Source of the DNA: UBA4742 sp963785815
GTDB lineage: Bacteria > Actinomycetota > Acidimicrobiia > Acidimicrobiales > Acidimicrobilacustridaceae
Direction: 5' to 3'
DNA length: 64,000 bases
NCBI GenBank assembly: GCA_963785815.1
Contig: CAWAWN010000003.1
Coordinates: 1,240,001-1,304,000, forward strand
The translations under genes were made by a program, and so were the position numbers. Under the pieces are notes generated by a model. It did not search any database, had not been told where the DNA came from, and saw only the letters and a program-made list of their open reading frames with translations. Shown here piece after piece: positions 23,576-31,955 of the stretch (positions are counted from its first letter, which is position 1; each line of letters starts with the position of its first letter).

Positions 23576-24958
23576 GTGGGGCGCGACGACCGTGAGGACA
23601 CCGAGGTCGCGCTGGCGGACTTCCTGGCCGCGGCCCTGGGCCTCGAGGCGGCCGAGGTGCACGACCTGCGGCGGCTGTCGGGCGGGGCGTCGCGCCAGAC
23701 CTGGTCGTTCGACCTGTTCGACGCCCTGGACGGCTCGACCCGTCCACTGATCCTGCAACAGGTGCGACCGGGAGCCTTGGGCTCGACCCCCACCATGGAG
23801 GGCGAGGCCGAACTGCTCCGCGCCGCCGCCGAGGTCGGGGTGCCGGTGGCGCCGGTGGTGGCGGCCACCGACGACCCCGCCGTGCTGGGGGGTGCCTTCG
23901 TGATCATGGGCCACGTGGCCGGCGAGACCATCGCCCGGCGCATCCTGCGCGACGAGGCCTACGCCGCGGCTCGGGGCCGCCTGGTCGGCCAGTGCGCTCG
24001 GGCTCTGGCCGGCATCCACGGGCTCTCGCCCGCGGTCGCGCCTCACCTCCGCCAGGACGATCCGCTCTCCCAGCTGCGGGGCCTGCTCGACCTGCTGGGC
24101 GAACCGCATCCCGCCTTCGAGCTGGGGCTGCGCTGGCTCGAGGCCAACCGGCCCCCGTCGGGCGAGCCGACGTTGGTCCACGGCGACTTCCGGCTGGGCA
24201 ACCTCATGGTGGACACCGACGGTCTGGCCGCGGTGCTCGACTGGGAGCTGGCCCACGTGGGCGACCCGGTCGAGGACCTGGGGTGGCTGTGCGTGCGGGC
24301 CTGGCGGTTCGGTTCCGACCTGCCGGTGGCCGGACTGGGGGAGCGGGCCGAGCTCCTGGCCGCCTACCAGGAGGCGTCGGGCCGAGCGGTGGACGAGGCC
24401 GCGTTGCGCTGGTGGGAAGCGCTGGGCACCCTGCGCTGGGGGCTGATCTGCGTGCTCCAGGCCGCCGGGCACCGCTCGGGTGCGAGCCGGTCGGTGGAGC
24501 TGGCCGCCATCGGGCGTCGCGTGTGCGAGAACGAGTACGACCTGTTGGGGCTCATCGGGGCTCGCCCGTCCGACGCCGACGCCAGGCCCGGGCTGCCCGC
24601 CGCCCCAGCGGGCCCTCTGGCGCGGCTGCACGACGTGCCCACGGCCGGCGAGCTGGTGGAGGCGGTGCGCGAGTTCCTGGAGGGCGACGTCGCCGCGGCC
24701 ACCGAGGGTCGGGTCCACTTCCACGCCCAGGTGGCGGCCCGCGTGCTGGCCACGGTGGGGCGGGAGCTGGCCGAGGGCTCGGCGCCGGTGGCGGCCCACG
24801 CCGAGGCGCTGGCCGCCCTCGGGTTCGCCGACGACGCGGCGCTGGCCGGAGCCATCCGGTCGCTCGACTCGGGGGCGCCCGTCCCCGAGGCGTGGGTCGA
24901 GGTCACCTGGGATGCGGTGGTGGCCAAGCTCCGCGTCGCCAACCCGTCCTACGTCTGA
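23576..24958 (+). CDS. Aminoglycoside-phosphotransferase-like kinase fused to a DUF6285 domain
   Basis: A 460-residue protein. Residues 20-320 are a kinase-fold APH domain of the ACAD10/11-associated type: LSGGASRQTWSF nucleotide-binding strand, catalytic loop LVHGDFRLGNLMV and metal loop AVLDWELAHVGDPVEDLGW. Residues about 350-460 (LHDVPTAGELVEAVREFLEGD onward) match DUF6285, usually a separate protein beside such kinases. Family members phosphorylate hydroxyacyl-CoA-type substrates, so a link with the acyl-CoA genes is possible. The leaderless GTG start is preferred over an ATG 45 nt upstream. Its stop directly abuts that of fabI. Confidence 0.8.
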   Translation: MGRDDREDTEVALADFLAAALGLEAAEVHDLRRLSGGASRQTWSFDLFDALDGSTRPLILQQVRPGALGSTPTMEGEAELLRAAAEVGVPVAPVVAATDDPAVLGGAFVIMGHVAGETIARRILRDEAYAAARGRLVGQCARALAGIHGLSPAVAPHLRQDDPLSQLRGLLDLLGEPHPAFELGLRWLEANRPPSGEPTLVHGDFRLGNLMVDTDGLAAVLDWELAHVGDPVEDLGWLCVRAWRFGSDLPVAGLGERAELLAAYQEASGRAVDEAALRWWEALGTLRWGLICVLQAAGHRSGASRSVELAAIGRRVCENEYDLLGLIGARPSDADARPGLPAAPAGPLARLHDVPTAGELVEAVREFLEGDVAAATEGRVHFHAQVAARVLATVGRELAEGSAPVAAHAEALAALGFADDAALAGAIRSLDSGAPVPEAWVEVTWDAVVAKLRVANPSYV

Positions 24959-25726
24959 TCACGCGCCGGTGGCGTGGAAGCCGCCGTCGACGTGGACGAT
25001 CTCGCCGGTGGTGGACGGGAACCAGTCCGACAGCAGGGCCACGCAGGCCTTGGCCACGGCCGACGTGTCCGAGGCATCCCAGCCCAGGGGCGACCGGGGG
25101 TCCCACACGTCCTCGAACTGCGAGAACCCGGGGATCGACTTGGCGGCCAGGGTCTTGAGCGGGCCGGCGGCCACCAGGTTCACCCGGATGCCCTGGGGTC
25201 CGAGGTAGCGGGCCAGGTAGCGCGAGGTCGACTCGAACGCGGCCTTGGCCACACCCATCCAGTCGTAGGACGGCCACGACACCGAGGCGTCGAAGTCCAG
25301 CCCGACCAGGGCGCCGCCCTCGGTCATCAGCGGCGCCACCGCGTCGGCCAGGGCCTTGTAGGAGTAGGCCGAGATGTTCACCGCCACCGACACGTCGCTC
25401 CACTGGGCGTCGAGGAAGGTGCCGCCCAGGCACACCTCGGGGGCGAATCCGATGGCGTGCAGGGCGCCGTCGACCCGATCCCAGCGGTGCGCCAGGGCGG
25501 CGTGCAGCGCGCCCACCTGGGCCGGGTCGCTCACGTCGAACTCCAGGACCTCGGGCTCGGTCTCGAGCTTGCGAGCCGTGCGCCGGGTCAGCGACAGGCC
25601 CCGGCCGGCGCCGGTCAGGACGATCTCAGCCCCCTCCGCCTGGGCCAACCTGGCCACGCCGAAGGCGATGGAGGCATCCGTCAGGACGCCGGTGATCACG
25701 ATGCGCTTGCCGTCGAGCAGACCCAT
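24959..25726 (-). CDS. fabI: Enoyl-[acyl-carrier-protein] reductase (InhA/FabI type)
   Basis: A 255-residue SDR enzyme that performs the last reduction of each fatty-acid elongation cycle with NADH. The N-terminal ITGVLTDASIAFGVARLAQ is the InhA-type cofactor motif, followed by LHAIGFAP, VNISAYSYK, and the catalytic Tyr154 and Lys161 (Y-x6-K, WPSYDWMGVAKAAF). The C-terminal NLVAAGPLKTLAAKSIPGF forms the substrate lid. GGAGGGG is 3 nt before the ATG, and TAACGT (25762-25757) is a plausible -10. The stop abuts the convergent kinase stop with no gap (TGATCA). Confidence 0.93.
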   Translation of the reverse strand: MGLLDGKRIVITGVLTDASIAFGVARLAQAEGAEIVLTGAGRGLSLTRRTARKLETEPEVLEFDVSDPAQVGALHAALAHRWDRVDGALHAIGFAPEVCLGGTFLDAQWSDVSVAVNISAYSYKALADAVAPLMTEGGALVGLDFDASVSWPSYDWMGVAKAAFESTSRYLARYLGPQGIRVNLVAAGPLKTLAAKSIPGFSQFEDVWDPRSPLGWDASDTSAVAKACVALLSDWFPSTTGEIVHVDGGFHATGA

Positions 25727-25756
25727 GAACCCCTCCGACCGACGATGATCAGCCGA

Positions 25757-25762
25757 CGTTAC
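25757..25762 (-). promoter_or_regulatory. -10 element TAACGT of fabI
   Basis: It lies 30 nt upstream of the ATG, leaving a short leader that holds the ribosome binding site GGAGGGG. Confidence 0.45.
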
Positions 25763-25811
25763 GCGAGCTGACGGCTCGTCAGGGTTTTGCGATGGCCTCG
25801 ACGGCCGCCAC

Positions 25812-25817
25812 TAGCCT
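25812..25817 (+). promoter_or_regulatory. -10 element TAGCCT of npdG
   Basis: It ends 6 nt before the ATG, with no ribosome binding site between. Confidence 0.6.
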
Positions 25818-25823
25818 GATCGG

Positions 25824-26483
25824 ATGCAAATCGGAGTGTTGGGAGCCACCGGCCCCGCCGGCAGCGGTCTGGCCGCTCGCCTGGCCTCGGTCGGGTTCGA
25901 GGTCGTGGTCGGGTCGCGCTCGCGCTACAAGGCCATGGAGGTCCGCGACACCCTGCTCGAGCGCTGGGACGGGCTGGGGCTGGTGCTCGAGGCGGCCGAC
26001 AACGCCGGGGCGGCCGCGGCCGACCTGGTCGTCATCGCCACCCCCTGGGACGCGGCCGCGGCCACCGCCCAGGCGGTGTCGCGCCAGCTGCACGGCAAGG
26101 TGGTCATCTCCATGGCCAACGCCCTGGCCAAGGTGGGCAACGAGTTCCAGCCGCTGGTGCCGCCCCGAGGTTCGGTGGCGGCCAGCGTGCAGGCCGCGGT
26201 GCCCCGCTCGAAGGTGGCGGCCGGGTTCCACCACGTGCCGGCCAAGGAGCTGGGCGACCTGTCCGAACCGGTGGAGAGCGACGTGCTCATCTGCTCCGAC
26301 CACCGCGAGGCCACCGAGGCCACGTGCGAGATCGTGCGCAAGATCCCCAACATGCGCCCGCTGGATGCCGGCCAGCTGTCCAACGCCGCGCCCATCGAGG
26401 CCTTCGCCGCCGTGCTGCTGCAGCTCAACGTGCGCTACAAGACCCGCGCCGCGGTGAAGTTCACCGGCATCGACGAGGAGTGA
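25824..26483 (+). CDS. npdG: F420H2:NADP oxidoreductase (NADPH-dependent F420 reductase)
   Basis: A 219-residue Rossmann protein that moves hydride between NADPH and coenzyme F420. The GVLGATGPAGSGLAARLA motif (G-x-T-G-x-x-G) binds NADP, and SRSRYKAME provides the phosphate-binding residues. The middle DLVVIATPWDAA and the conserved GFHHVPAKEL agree with the Fno/NpdG family. It supplies reduced F420, which the LLM oxidoreductase at the left of the window would need. It is leaderless and followed by mshC after 44 nt. Confidence 0.88.
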   Translation: MQIGVLGATGPAGSGLAARLASVGFEVVVGSRSRYKAMEVRDTLLERWDGLGLVLEAADNAGAAAADLVVIATPWDAAAATAQAVSRQLHGKVVISMANALAKVGNEFQPLVPPRGSVAASVQAAVPRSKVAAGFHHVPAKELGDLSEPVESDVLICSDHREATEATCEIVRKIPNMRPLDAGQLSNAAPIEAFAAVLLQLNVRYKTRAAVKFTGIDEE

Positions 26484-26514
26484 CCCCGATCGCCGTCTGA
26501 GCAGCCGCGGCCGT

Positions 26515-26520
26515 TAGCCT
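26515..26520 (+). promoter_or_regulatory. -10 element TAGCCT of mshC
   Basis: It ends 7 nt before the GTG start. Confidence 0.6.
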
Positions 26521-26527
26521 GCTCGAC

Positions 26528-27670
26528 GTGATGCGCCTCCACGACACGGCCCGCCGCCAGATCGTGCCCTTCGAGCCGGGGCCGACCGTGTTGATGTACA
26601 CGTGCGGCATCACGCCCTACGACGCCACCCACCTGGGTCATGCCGCGGCCTACGTCACCTACGACGTCCTCCAGCGCCGCCTGCGCGACCTGGGCCACGA
26701 GACCCGGTGCGTGCGCAACATCACCGACGTCGACGACGACCTGCTGCGCAAGGCCCGCGAGCTGGGCGTCCACTACCTCGACCTGGCCGCGGCCGAGGTG
26801 GCCCGCTTCGACGGCGACATGGCCGCCCTCAACGTCGTCGAGTGCTGGAGCGAACCCCGGGCCACCTCCGCCATCGCCGACATCCGCGGCTTCATCGGCA
26901 TGGTCCTCGACCAGGGCTACGCCTACCAGAGCGGCGGCTCGGTGTACTTCGACGTCCACAAGTTCGAGCGGTTCGGCCAGATCAGCCACCTCGACCGCGA
27001 CGAGATGCTGGTCCTGGCCGCCGAGCGCGGCGGCAACCCCGACGACCCCAACAAGCGCGATCCCCTCGACTTCGTGCTGTGGCAGCCCTCGGCCCCGGAC
27101 GAGCCGTCCTGGGAGTCGCTCTGGGGCCCGGGCCGGCCCGGTTGGCACATCGAGTGCTCGGCGCTGGCCATGCGCGAGCTCGACAGCACCATCGACCTGC
27201 ACGGCGGGGGCTCCGACCTGATCTTCCCCCACCACGAGTGCGAGGCGGCCCAGAGCGAGGCGGCCACCGGGCAGCTCTTCGTGCGCCACTGGATGCACCA
27301 GGCGATGGTCCGCATGGACGGCGAGAAGATGTCCAAGTCGTTGGGCAACCTGGTGTTCATCAGCGACCTGCTCAAGACGTGGGACGCCCGGGCCATCCGG
27401 CTGGCCATCGTCGAGCACCACTACCGCGACTCGTGGGAGTGGGACGACGACCTGATGCCCCGGGCGGCCGGGCGGCTGACCGCCTGGCTGGCCAGCGTCG
27501 GCGGCGCCGAGGGATCCGCCGTGCTCGACGCCACCCGGGCCCGCCTCGACGACGACCTGGACACCGCGGGCGCGGTCGAAGCCATCGACGCGGCGGCGGC
27601 CGCCGGGGCGGACGTGAGCCAGGCCAGCGCCCTGCTGGGCGTCTTCCTGGTGGGGGAGCCGACGGTCTGA
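26528..27670 (+). CDS. mshC: Cysteine:1D-myo-inosityl glucosaminide ligase (mycothiol synthesis)
   Basis: A 380-residue class I aminoacyl-tRNA-synthetase-fold ligase that joins cysteine to GlcN-Ins. The HIGH-region reads TCGITPYDATHLGHA, which is the MshC form (cysteinyl-tRNA synthetase has CGPTVYD). Also present are RNITDVDDDLL, the zinc/cysteine site HIECSALAM, GGGSDLIFPHHECE, and the KMSKSLGNLV loop. It lacks about 25 residues at the N-terminus and the anticodon-binding domain of CysRS. A plain CysRS cannot be fully excluded, but the motif and length favour MshC. GTG followed by ATG; leaderless. Confidence 0.88.
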   Translation: MMRLHDTARRQIVPFEPGPTVLMYTCGITPYDATHLGHAAAYVTYDVLQRRLRDLGHETRCVRNITDVDDDLLRKARELGVHYLDLAAAEVARFDGDMAALNVVECWSEPRATSAIADIRGFIGMVLDQGYAYQSGGSVYFDVHKFERFGQISHLDRDEMLVLAAERGGNPDDPNKRDPLDFVLWQPSAPDEPSWESLWGPGRPGWHIECSALAMRELDSTIDLHGGGSDLIFPHHECEAAQSEAATGQLFVRHWMHQAMVRMDGEKMSKSLGNLVFISDLLKTWDARAIRLAIVEHHYRDSWEWDDDLMPRAAGRLTAWLASVGGAEGSAVLDATRARLDDDLDTAGAVEAIDAAAAAGADVSQASALLGVFLVGEPTV

Positions 27671-27761
27671 CCGTCGGCCCTCGCGACGGCCGCGCCGCCA
27701 CGGGGGTCGCCCCGTAACCGGTCGAGGTCCTCGTCGTCGGACAGAGGAACGCCGCATCTCC

Positions 27762-27767
27762 TAGCGT
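27762..27767 (+). promoter_or_regulatory. -10 element TAGCGT of the metalloprotease gene
   Basis: It lies 31 nt before the ATG at 27799, leaving a leader of about 25 nt with the ribosome binding site GGAGG. Confidence 0.45.
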
Positions 27768-27798
27768 GTCGACGTTCGCCGACCTCGAGGAGGGCGTG

Positions 27799-30700
27799 AT
27801 GCGTGCTCGTGTGCTGGTGGCGGCCGTGGTCCTGGCTCTGGTGGCCGCCGCCTGCTCGAGCTCCGGCTCGCACCACGCCGCGAGCGCTGCCGAAGCCCTC
27901 CTCGAACGCGACCTCGAAGGTCTCCTACACCTCCCAGGCCCAACTGGTCTCCGACATCGAGACCAAGGGGCTGACCCCCCAGCGAGCCGAGCTGTACTTC
28001 AGCCTGATGTTCGGAGCGCTCCCGGGGGTGTCGACCAAGGGCATCGCTGCCGATCCCGGGGACTTCGACGGCACCGCGGCCGCCAACGACATCCAGCGCG
28101 AGTGGGGGTCGTTGACCTCGGCTCAGCGCCAGGCGGTCGCCCGCGACCTCAAGGCCCGAACCCTGCCGGCCAGCACGGCGCCGGTGCAGAGCCTGCAAGC
28201 GTTCATGGCCAGCGGGGGGACGGTGGCGGCCACGGGTTCGACCCCGACGACCACCGCGGCGCCGACCAACGCGCCGACGACCACCGCGTCCCCGACGACC
28301 ACCGCGTCCCCGACGACCACCGCGTCCCCGCCGACCACCGCGTCCCCGCCGACCACCACGGCCACCACGGCGTCGGCTCGCCGGGGTCACCAGCCGACGT
28401 ACCGCCTGGTGGTGGACACGCCGGCCTTCACCGACGAGCAGTACGAAGCCGGGGCTGCCGCCGCCGTCGGAGCCGTGGCCTCTCGGCTCAACCTGCCTCC
28501 CATCGCGTTCAAGGTGCTCTTCGACGACGACCCCGACGCCCACGCCTACGCCGAGACCCACCTCTACGGCGAGCCCTGGTACATGAACCACATCGTGCTC
28601 TGGCCTGACGGGTGCCACATCACCGTCTTCGACCAGGGGTCGTACATGCAGGCCATCGCCGGGGACACCGTGGAGTTGGCCGCGGTCCTGGTCCACGAGG
28701 CCACCCACTGCTACCAGCAGCAGGCGGCCGGGTCGGCCCAGGGCGCCATGTACATGCCCGACTGGATCAGCGAGGGCGAGGCCACCTGGGCCATGGCGCA
28801 GCAGGTGCCCGAAGCCACCGTGTACGCCGAGAAGTGGACCAAGTACCTCCAGACCCCCGACGTCCCCTACGCGCAGCGCAGCTACGACGGCATCGGGTTG
28901 TTCGGCCACGAGGGCGACCTGACCAGCCAGGACGCGATCTGGTCGAAGCTCCTGCCCGTGGTGGTCGCCCGGGCGGCAACGGGCGGCACCGACAGCGCGG
29001 CGTGGCAGGTGTTGTTGGGGGGCGGCTCCGACACGTACTACAGCACCTGGGGCGGGAGCTACTTCCTGGACGGCTCGAACGTCAACTGGGACGTGCAGGG
29101 CCCGGGGACCGTACCGTCCTCCGCTCCTGGGCCGACCGACGTGAGCATCGGCGTCGACGACGGCCAGCAGATCGGCACGGACGCGTCCGCGCCGTACCAG
29201 GCCTCGATGACCACCATCCAGAGCACGGCCGACATCCTGGTCGTCACCCTGGCATCGGGCTATGGCGAGGTCCACGACCAGGGGTACGGCGTGTCATCCA
29301 CCCTGGACGACACCCAGCCGCTCAAGCTCTGCCTGAAGGAGGGCGGCTGCACCTGCCCGGATGGCAGCCCGGGGGCCTCCACCTTCACCCAGCAGGCCAC
29401 CGGGCCCATCTCGGTGGGCCTCGACGGGGGAGACCACAGCCTGGCCGCCTACGCCGCCGGCCTGTCGCTCGACAAGTTCTGCCAGAAGCCCGACCCGCAA
29501 CCACCGACCGGCCCTCAGCCCCCCGGCTCCGGTGGCGGTGGCGGGGGTGGGGGTGACGACCCGCCACCCGATCCCAAGGACCCGGGGGGCACGACCGAAG
29601 GCGATCCCCACCTGGCCTCGTTCGACGGCCGGTACTTCGACCTGCAGGTGGCCGGCGAGCTGACCCTGGTGAAGTCCACCACCGACGACCTCGACATCCA
29701 GGCCCGCATGGTGCCGGTGGCCGGGTCCCGGGCGGTGGCCGTGAACCAGGCCATCGCCGCCCGGGTGGACGGGCACCGGGTGACCTTCAGCCTGGAGAAC
29801 GGGCTCCTGGTGGTGCGCCTCGACGGCGTGGCCGTGGACCAGGAGCGCACCCAGGTCGGCACGGGCACGCTGGACCGCCTGGGCACCGAGTCGGTGGTGC
29901 CCTGGGTGCTCGAGTGGCCCGACGGCACCACGCTGCACATCACCCAGCTCGGCATCCTGGGGGTGAACGCGGTGGTGAACCCGGCCCCGGATCGCAAGGG
30001 CAAGCTGGTGGGCCTGCTCGGCAACGACGACGGCCAGGCCGGCAACGACCTGGCCAGCCCCGATGGCACCTCGATCGGCTCGGCGCCCTCGGCCGCCACC
30101 CTCGACGGCTCCTACGCCGACGCCTGGCGCATCAGCCAGGCCGACTCGCTGTTCGACTACGCCCCCGGCCAGACCACCGACACGTTCACCGACAAGACCT
30201 TCCCGGGTTCACGGCTCGACGCCTCCAACGCGCCGAACAAGGCGCAGCTGACCAAGGAGTGCCAGGCCGAGGGGATCACCGATCCCTACCTGCTGCAGTC
30301 GTGCATCGTCGACAACTCGGCCATCACGGATCCGGTCGGCTCGCAGGCGGTGCTCGGCCACTACGCCGCGGCCCAGACGGTGCACACCGTCCGCTACGAC
30401 CTGGCCCACGACACCAAGCCGTTCAAGTCGTCGGCTTCGAGCAGCTCGTCGTCGACGACCCAGCCCAGCCCGTCGCCCACCGGCACCGAGGCGTCGGGGG
30501 CGGCCCTGAAGACGATCGTCGACGCCGGTCGCGTCAACGGCCCCAGCGAGGACAACAGCTTCGCCTTCCACGCCGACAAGGGCGACGTGATCTGGATCGG
30601 GCCGCCCGACTGCGATCCGGGCGGGATGACCTTCCTGCTGAAGGACCCACAGGGCAAGGTGGTCGACACCCCGGACGAGAGCGGCGAGGCCAACGGTTGC

Positions 30701-31171
30701 CTGATGACCTTCACGAGCCCGGGCGGTGGCGTCTCCGCCGGCCGCTACGTGGCGGCCACCAGTGGGACCTACCACCTGGTGGCCAACGCCGACCACAAGG
30801 GCCAGGGCTCCTTCGGCGTGGCCATCCGGTTCGAGCGACCCGACACGGTGAAGTCGACCTCCTACGGCAAGACGCTGTCGGGCAGCATCCCCATGCGGGC
30901 CGCCCACGACGTGTACACGTTCTCGGGCCACGCCGGCGACGTGGTCGAGATCAACGGGTCCGGGTGCTCCCTCGGCTTCACCGACCCGACGGTGGTGGGC
31001 CAGGAGGACAACGTCGACGTCCAGACCAGCTCGGGCAAGCCGGTGCTGCTGCTCGGGTGCGAGAAGGTCGGCAACGACCTGCCGCTGCCGGCGACGGGTA
31101 CGTACAAGGTGATCGTCAACTGGGCCAACGAGGGTCCGTTCAGCTACCACTTCGTGCTGCGCAAGAAGTAG
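27799..31171 (+). CDS. Secreted zincin metalloprotease with von Willebrand D domain, frameshifted near the start
   Basis: A lipoprotein-type precursor of about 1120 residues. The signal (MRARVLVAAVVLALVAAAC, ribosome binding site GGAGG 5 nt before the ATG) is in one frame; from about base 27895 the protein continues one frame over (NATSKVSYTSQAQLV), consistent with one extra base. Domains in order: helical N-domain; Thr/Pro linker of 18-bp repeats; gluzincin-like zinc site HEATH near 297 with the third ligand in DWISEGEATW; a beta domain; a Pro/Gly linker; a VWD domain (EGDPHLASFDGRYFDL near 599, GLLGNDDGQAGNDL); two C-terminal beta-sandwich repeats. It is probably an extracellular protease or adhesin; the substrate is unknown. 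Confidence 0.75.
28274..28363 (+). repeat. Five 18-bp repeats coding a Thr/Pro linker
   Basis: The 18-bp unit CCGACGACCACCGCGTCC is present five times in tandem, the last two with small changes. It encodes repeats of Pro-Thr-Thr-Thr-Ala-Ser between the N-domain and the protease domain. Copy number is likely to vary between strains. Confidence 0.85.
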
Positions 31172-31216
31172 GCAGAACCGCCTGCCCGGTCGGCCGAGGT
31201 GAGGCAGACTCGGGGG

Positions 31217-31933
31217 ATGGATCGCGAGGTCGGCCAGCTCTACACGGTGGCTCGCGCCGTGCTCGATCCGCTCTTCGCGTTCCTGTGGCGCATCGAGGTG
31301 GAGGGCCGCGAGAACGTGCCCGACCAAGGGGGCGCCATCCTGGCCCCCAACCACCTGTCGGTGCTCGACCACTTCGTGCTGGCCACCACGCTGCCGCGGC
31401 GCATCACCTACGTCGGCAAGGCCGAGTACATGGACGACTGGAAGACCAAGTACATCTTCCCGGCCCTGGGCATGATCCCCATCGACCGGGGCGGCGGCTC
31501 GGCCGCCAACCGGGCCCTCGAGGCCGCCGCCCGCGTGCTGCGCCAGGGTGAGCTGTTCGGCATCTACCCCGAGGGCACCCGCTCGCGCGACGGCAAGCTG
31601 CACAAGGGCCACACCGGCGTGGCCCGGCTGGCCATGCGCACGGGCTGCCCGATCATCCCGGTGGGGCTGCAAGGCACCCTCGAGGTGCAACAGCCCGACT
31701 CGGCGGTGCCCAAGCCCTTCAAGGTGATGCGCGTCCGCCTGGGCCGGCCCATCTCGATGGAGCGCTACGGCGACCAGACCCGCAACCGCCTGGTGCTGCG
31801 GGAGATCACCGACGAGCTCATGTACGAGATCCGCGAGCTCTCGGGCCAGGAGTACGTCGACACCTACGCCACCCGTCAGGCCGACGCGCTGCCGGCCGAG
31901 ACCAGCCAGATACCCATGGCTGCGGCCGTCTGA
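31217..31933 (+). CDS. 1-acylglycerol-3-phosphate acyltransferase (PlsC-like)
   Basis: A 238-residue membrane-associated acyltransferase. The catalytic motif NHLSVLD (NH-x4-D) is near residue 44, the glycerol-phosphate-binding motif YPEGTRSRDG near 117, and PIIPVGLQG near 150. It would acylate lysophosphatidic acid during phospholipid synthesis. The ATG follows CAGACT by 6 nt, a weaker version of the leaderless -10; an in-frame GTG 18 nt upstream is an alternative. It precedes thrS by 22 nt but thrS has its own promoter. Confidence 0.87.
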   Translation: MDREVGQLYTVARAVLDPLFAFLWRIEVEGRENVPDQGGAILAPNHLSVLDHFVLATTLPRRITYVGKAEYMDDWKTKYIFPALGMIPIDRGGGSAANRALEAAARVLRQGELFGIYPEGTRSRDGKLHKGHTGVARLAMRTGCPIIPVGLQGTLEVQQPDSAVPKPFKVMRVRLGRPISMERYGDQTRNRLVLREITDELMYEIRELSGQEYVDTYATRQADALPAETSQIPMAAAV

Positions 31934-31941
31934 CCAGCCTC

Positions 31942-31947
31942 TAGAGT
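31942..31947 (+). promoter_or_regulatory. -10 element TAGAGT of thrS
   Basis: It ends 8 nt before the ATG; there is no room for a T-box leader, so thrS is not controlled by one here. Confidence 0.6.
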
Positions 31948-31955
31948 CGGATCCC

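Noticed and set aside
26528..27670. Annotation as cysteinyl-tRNA synthetase
   Set aside because: The motif CGITPYDATHLGHA, the length of 380 residues and the missing anticodon-binding domain fit MshC better.
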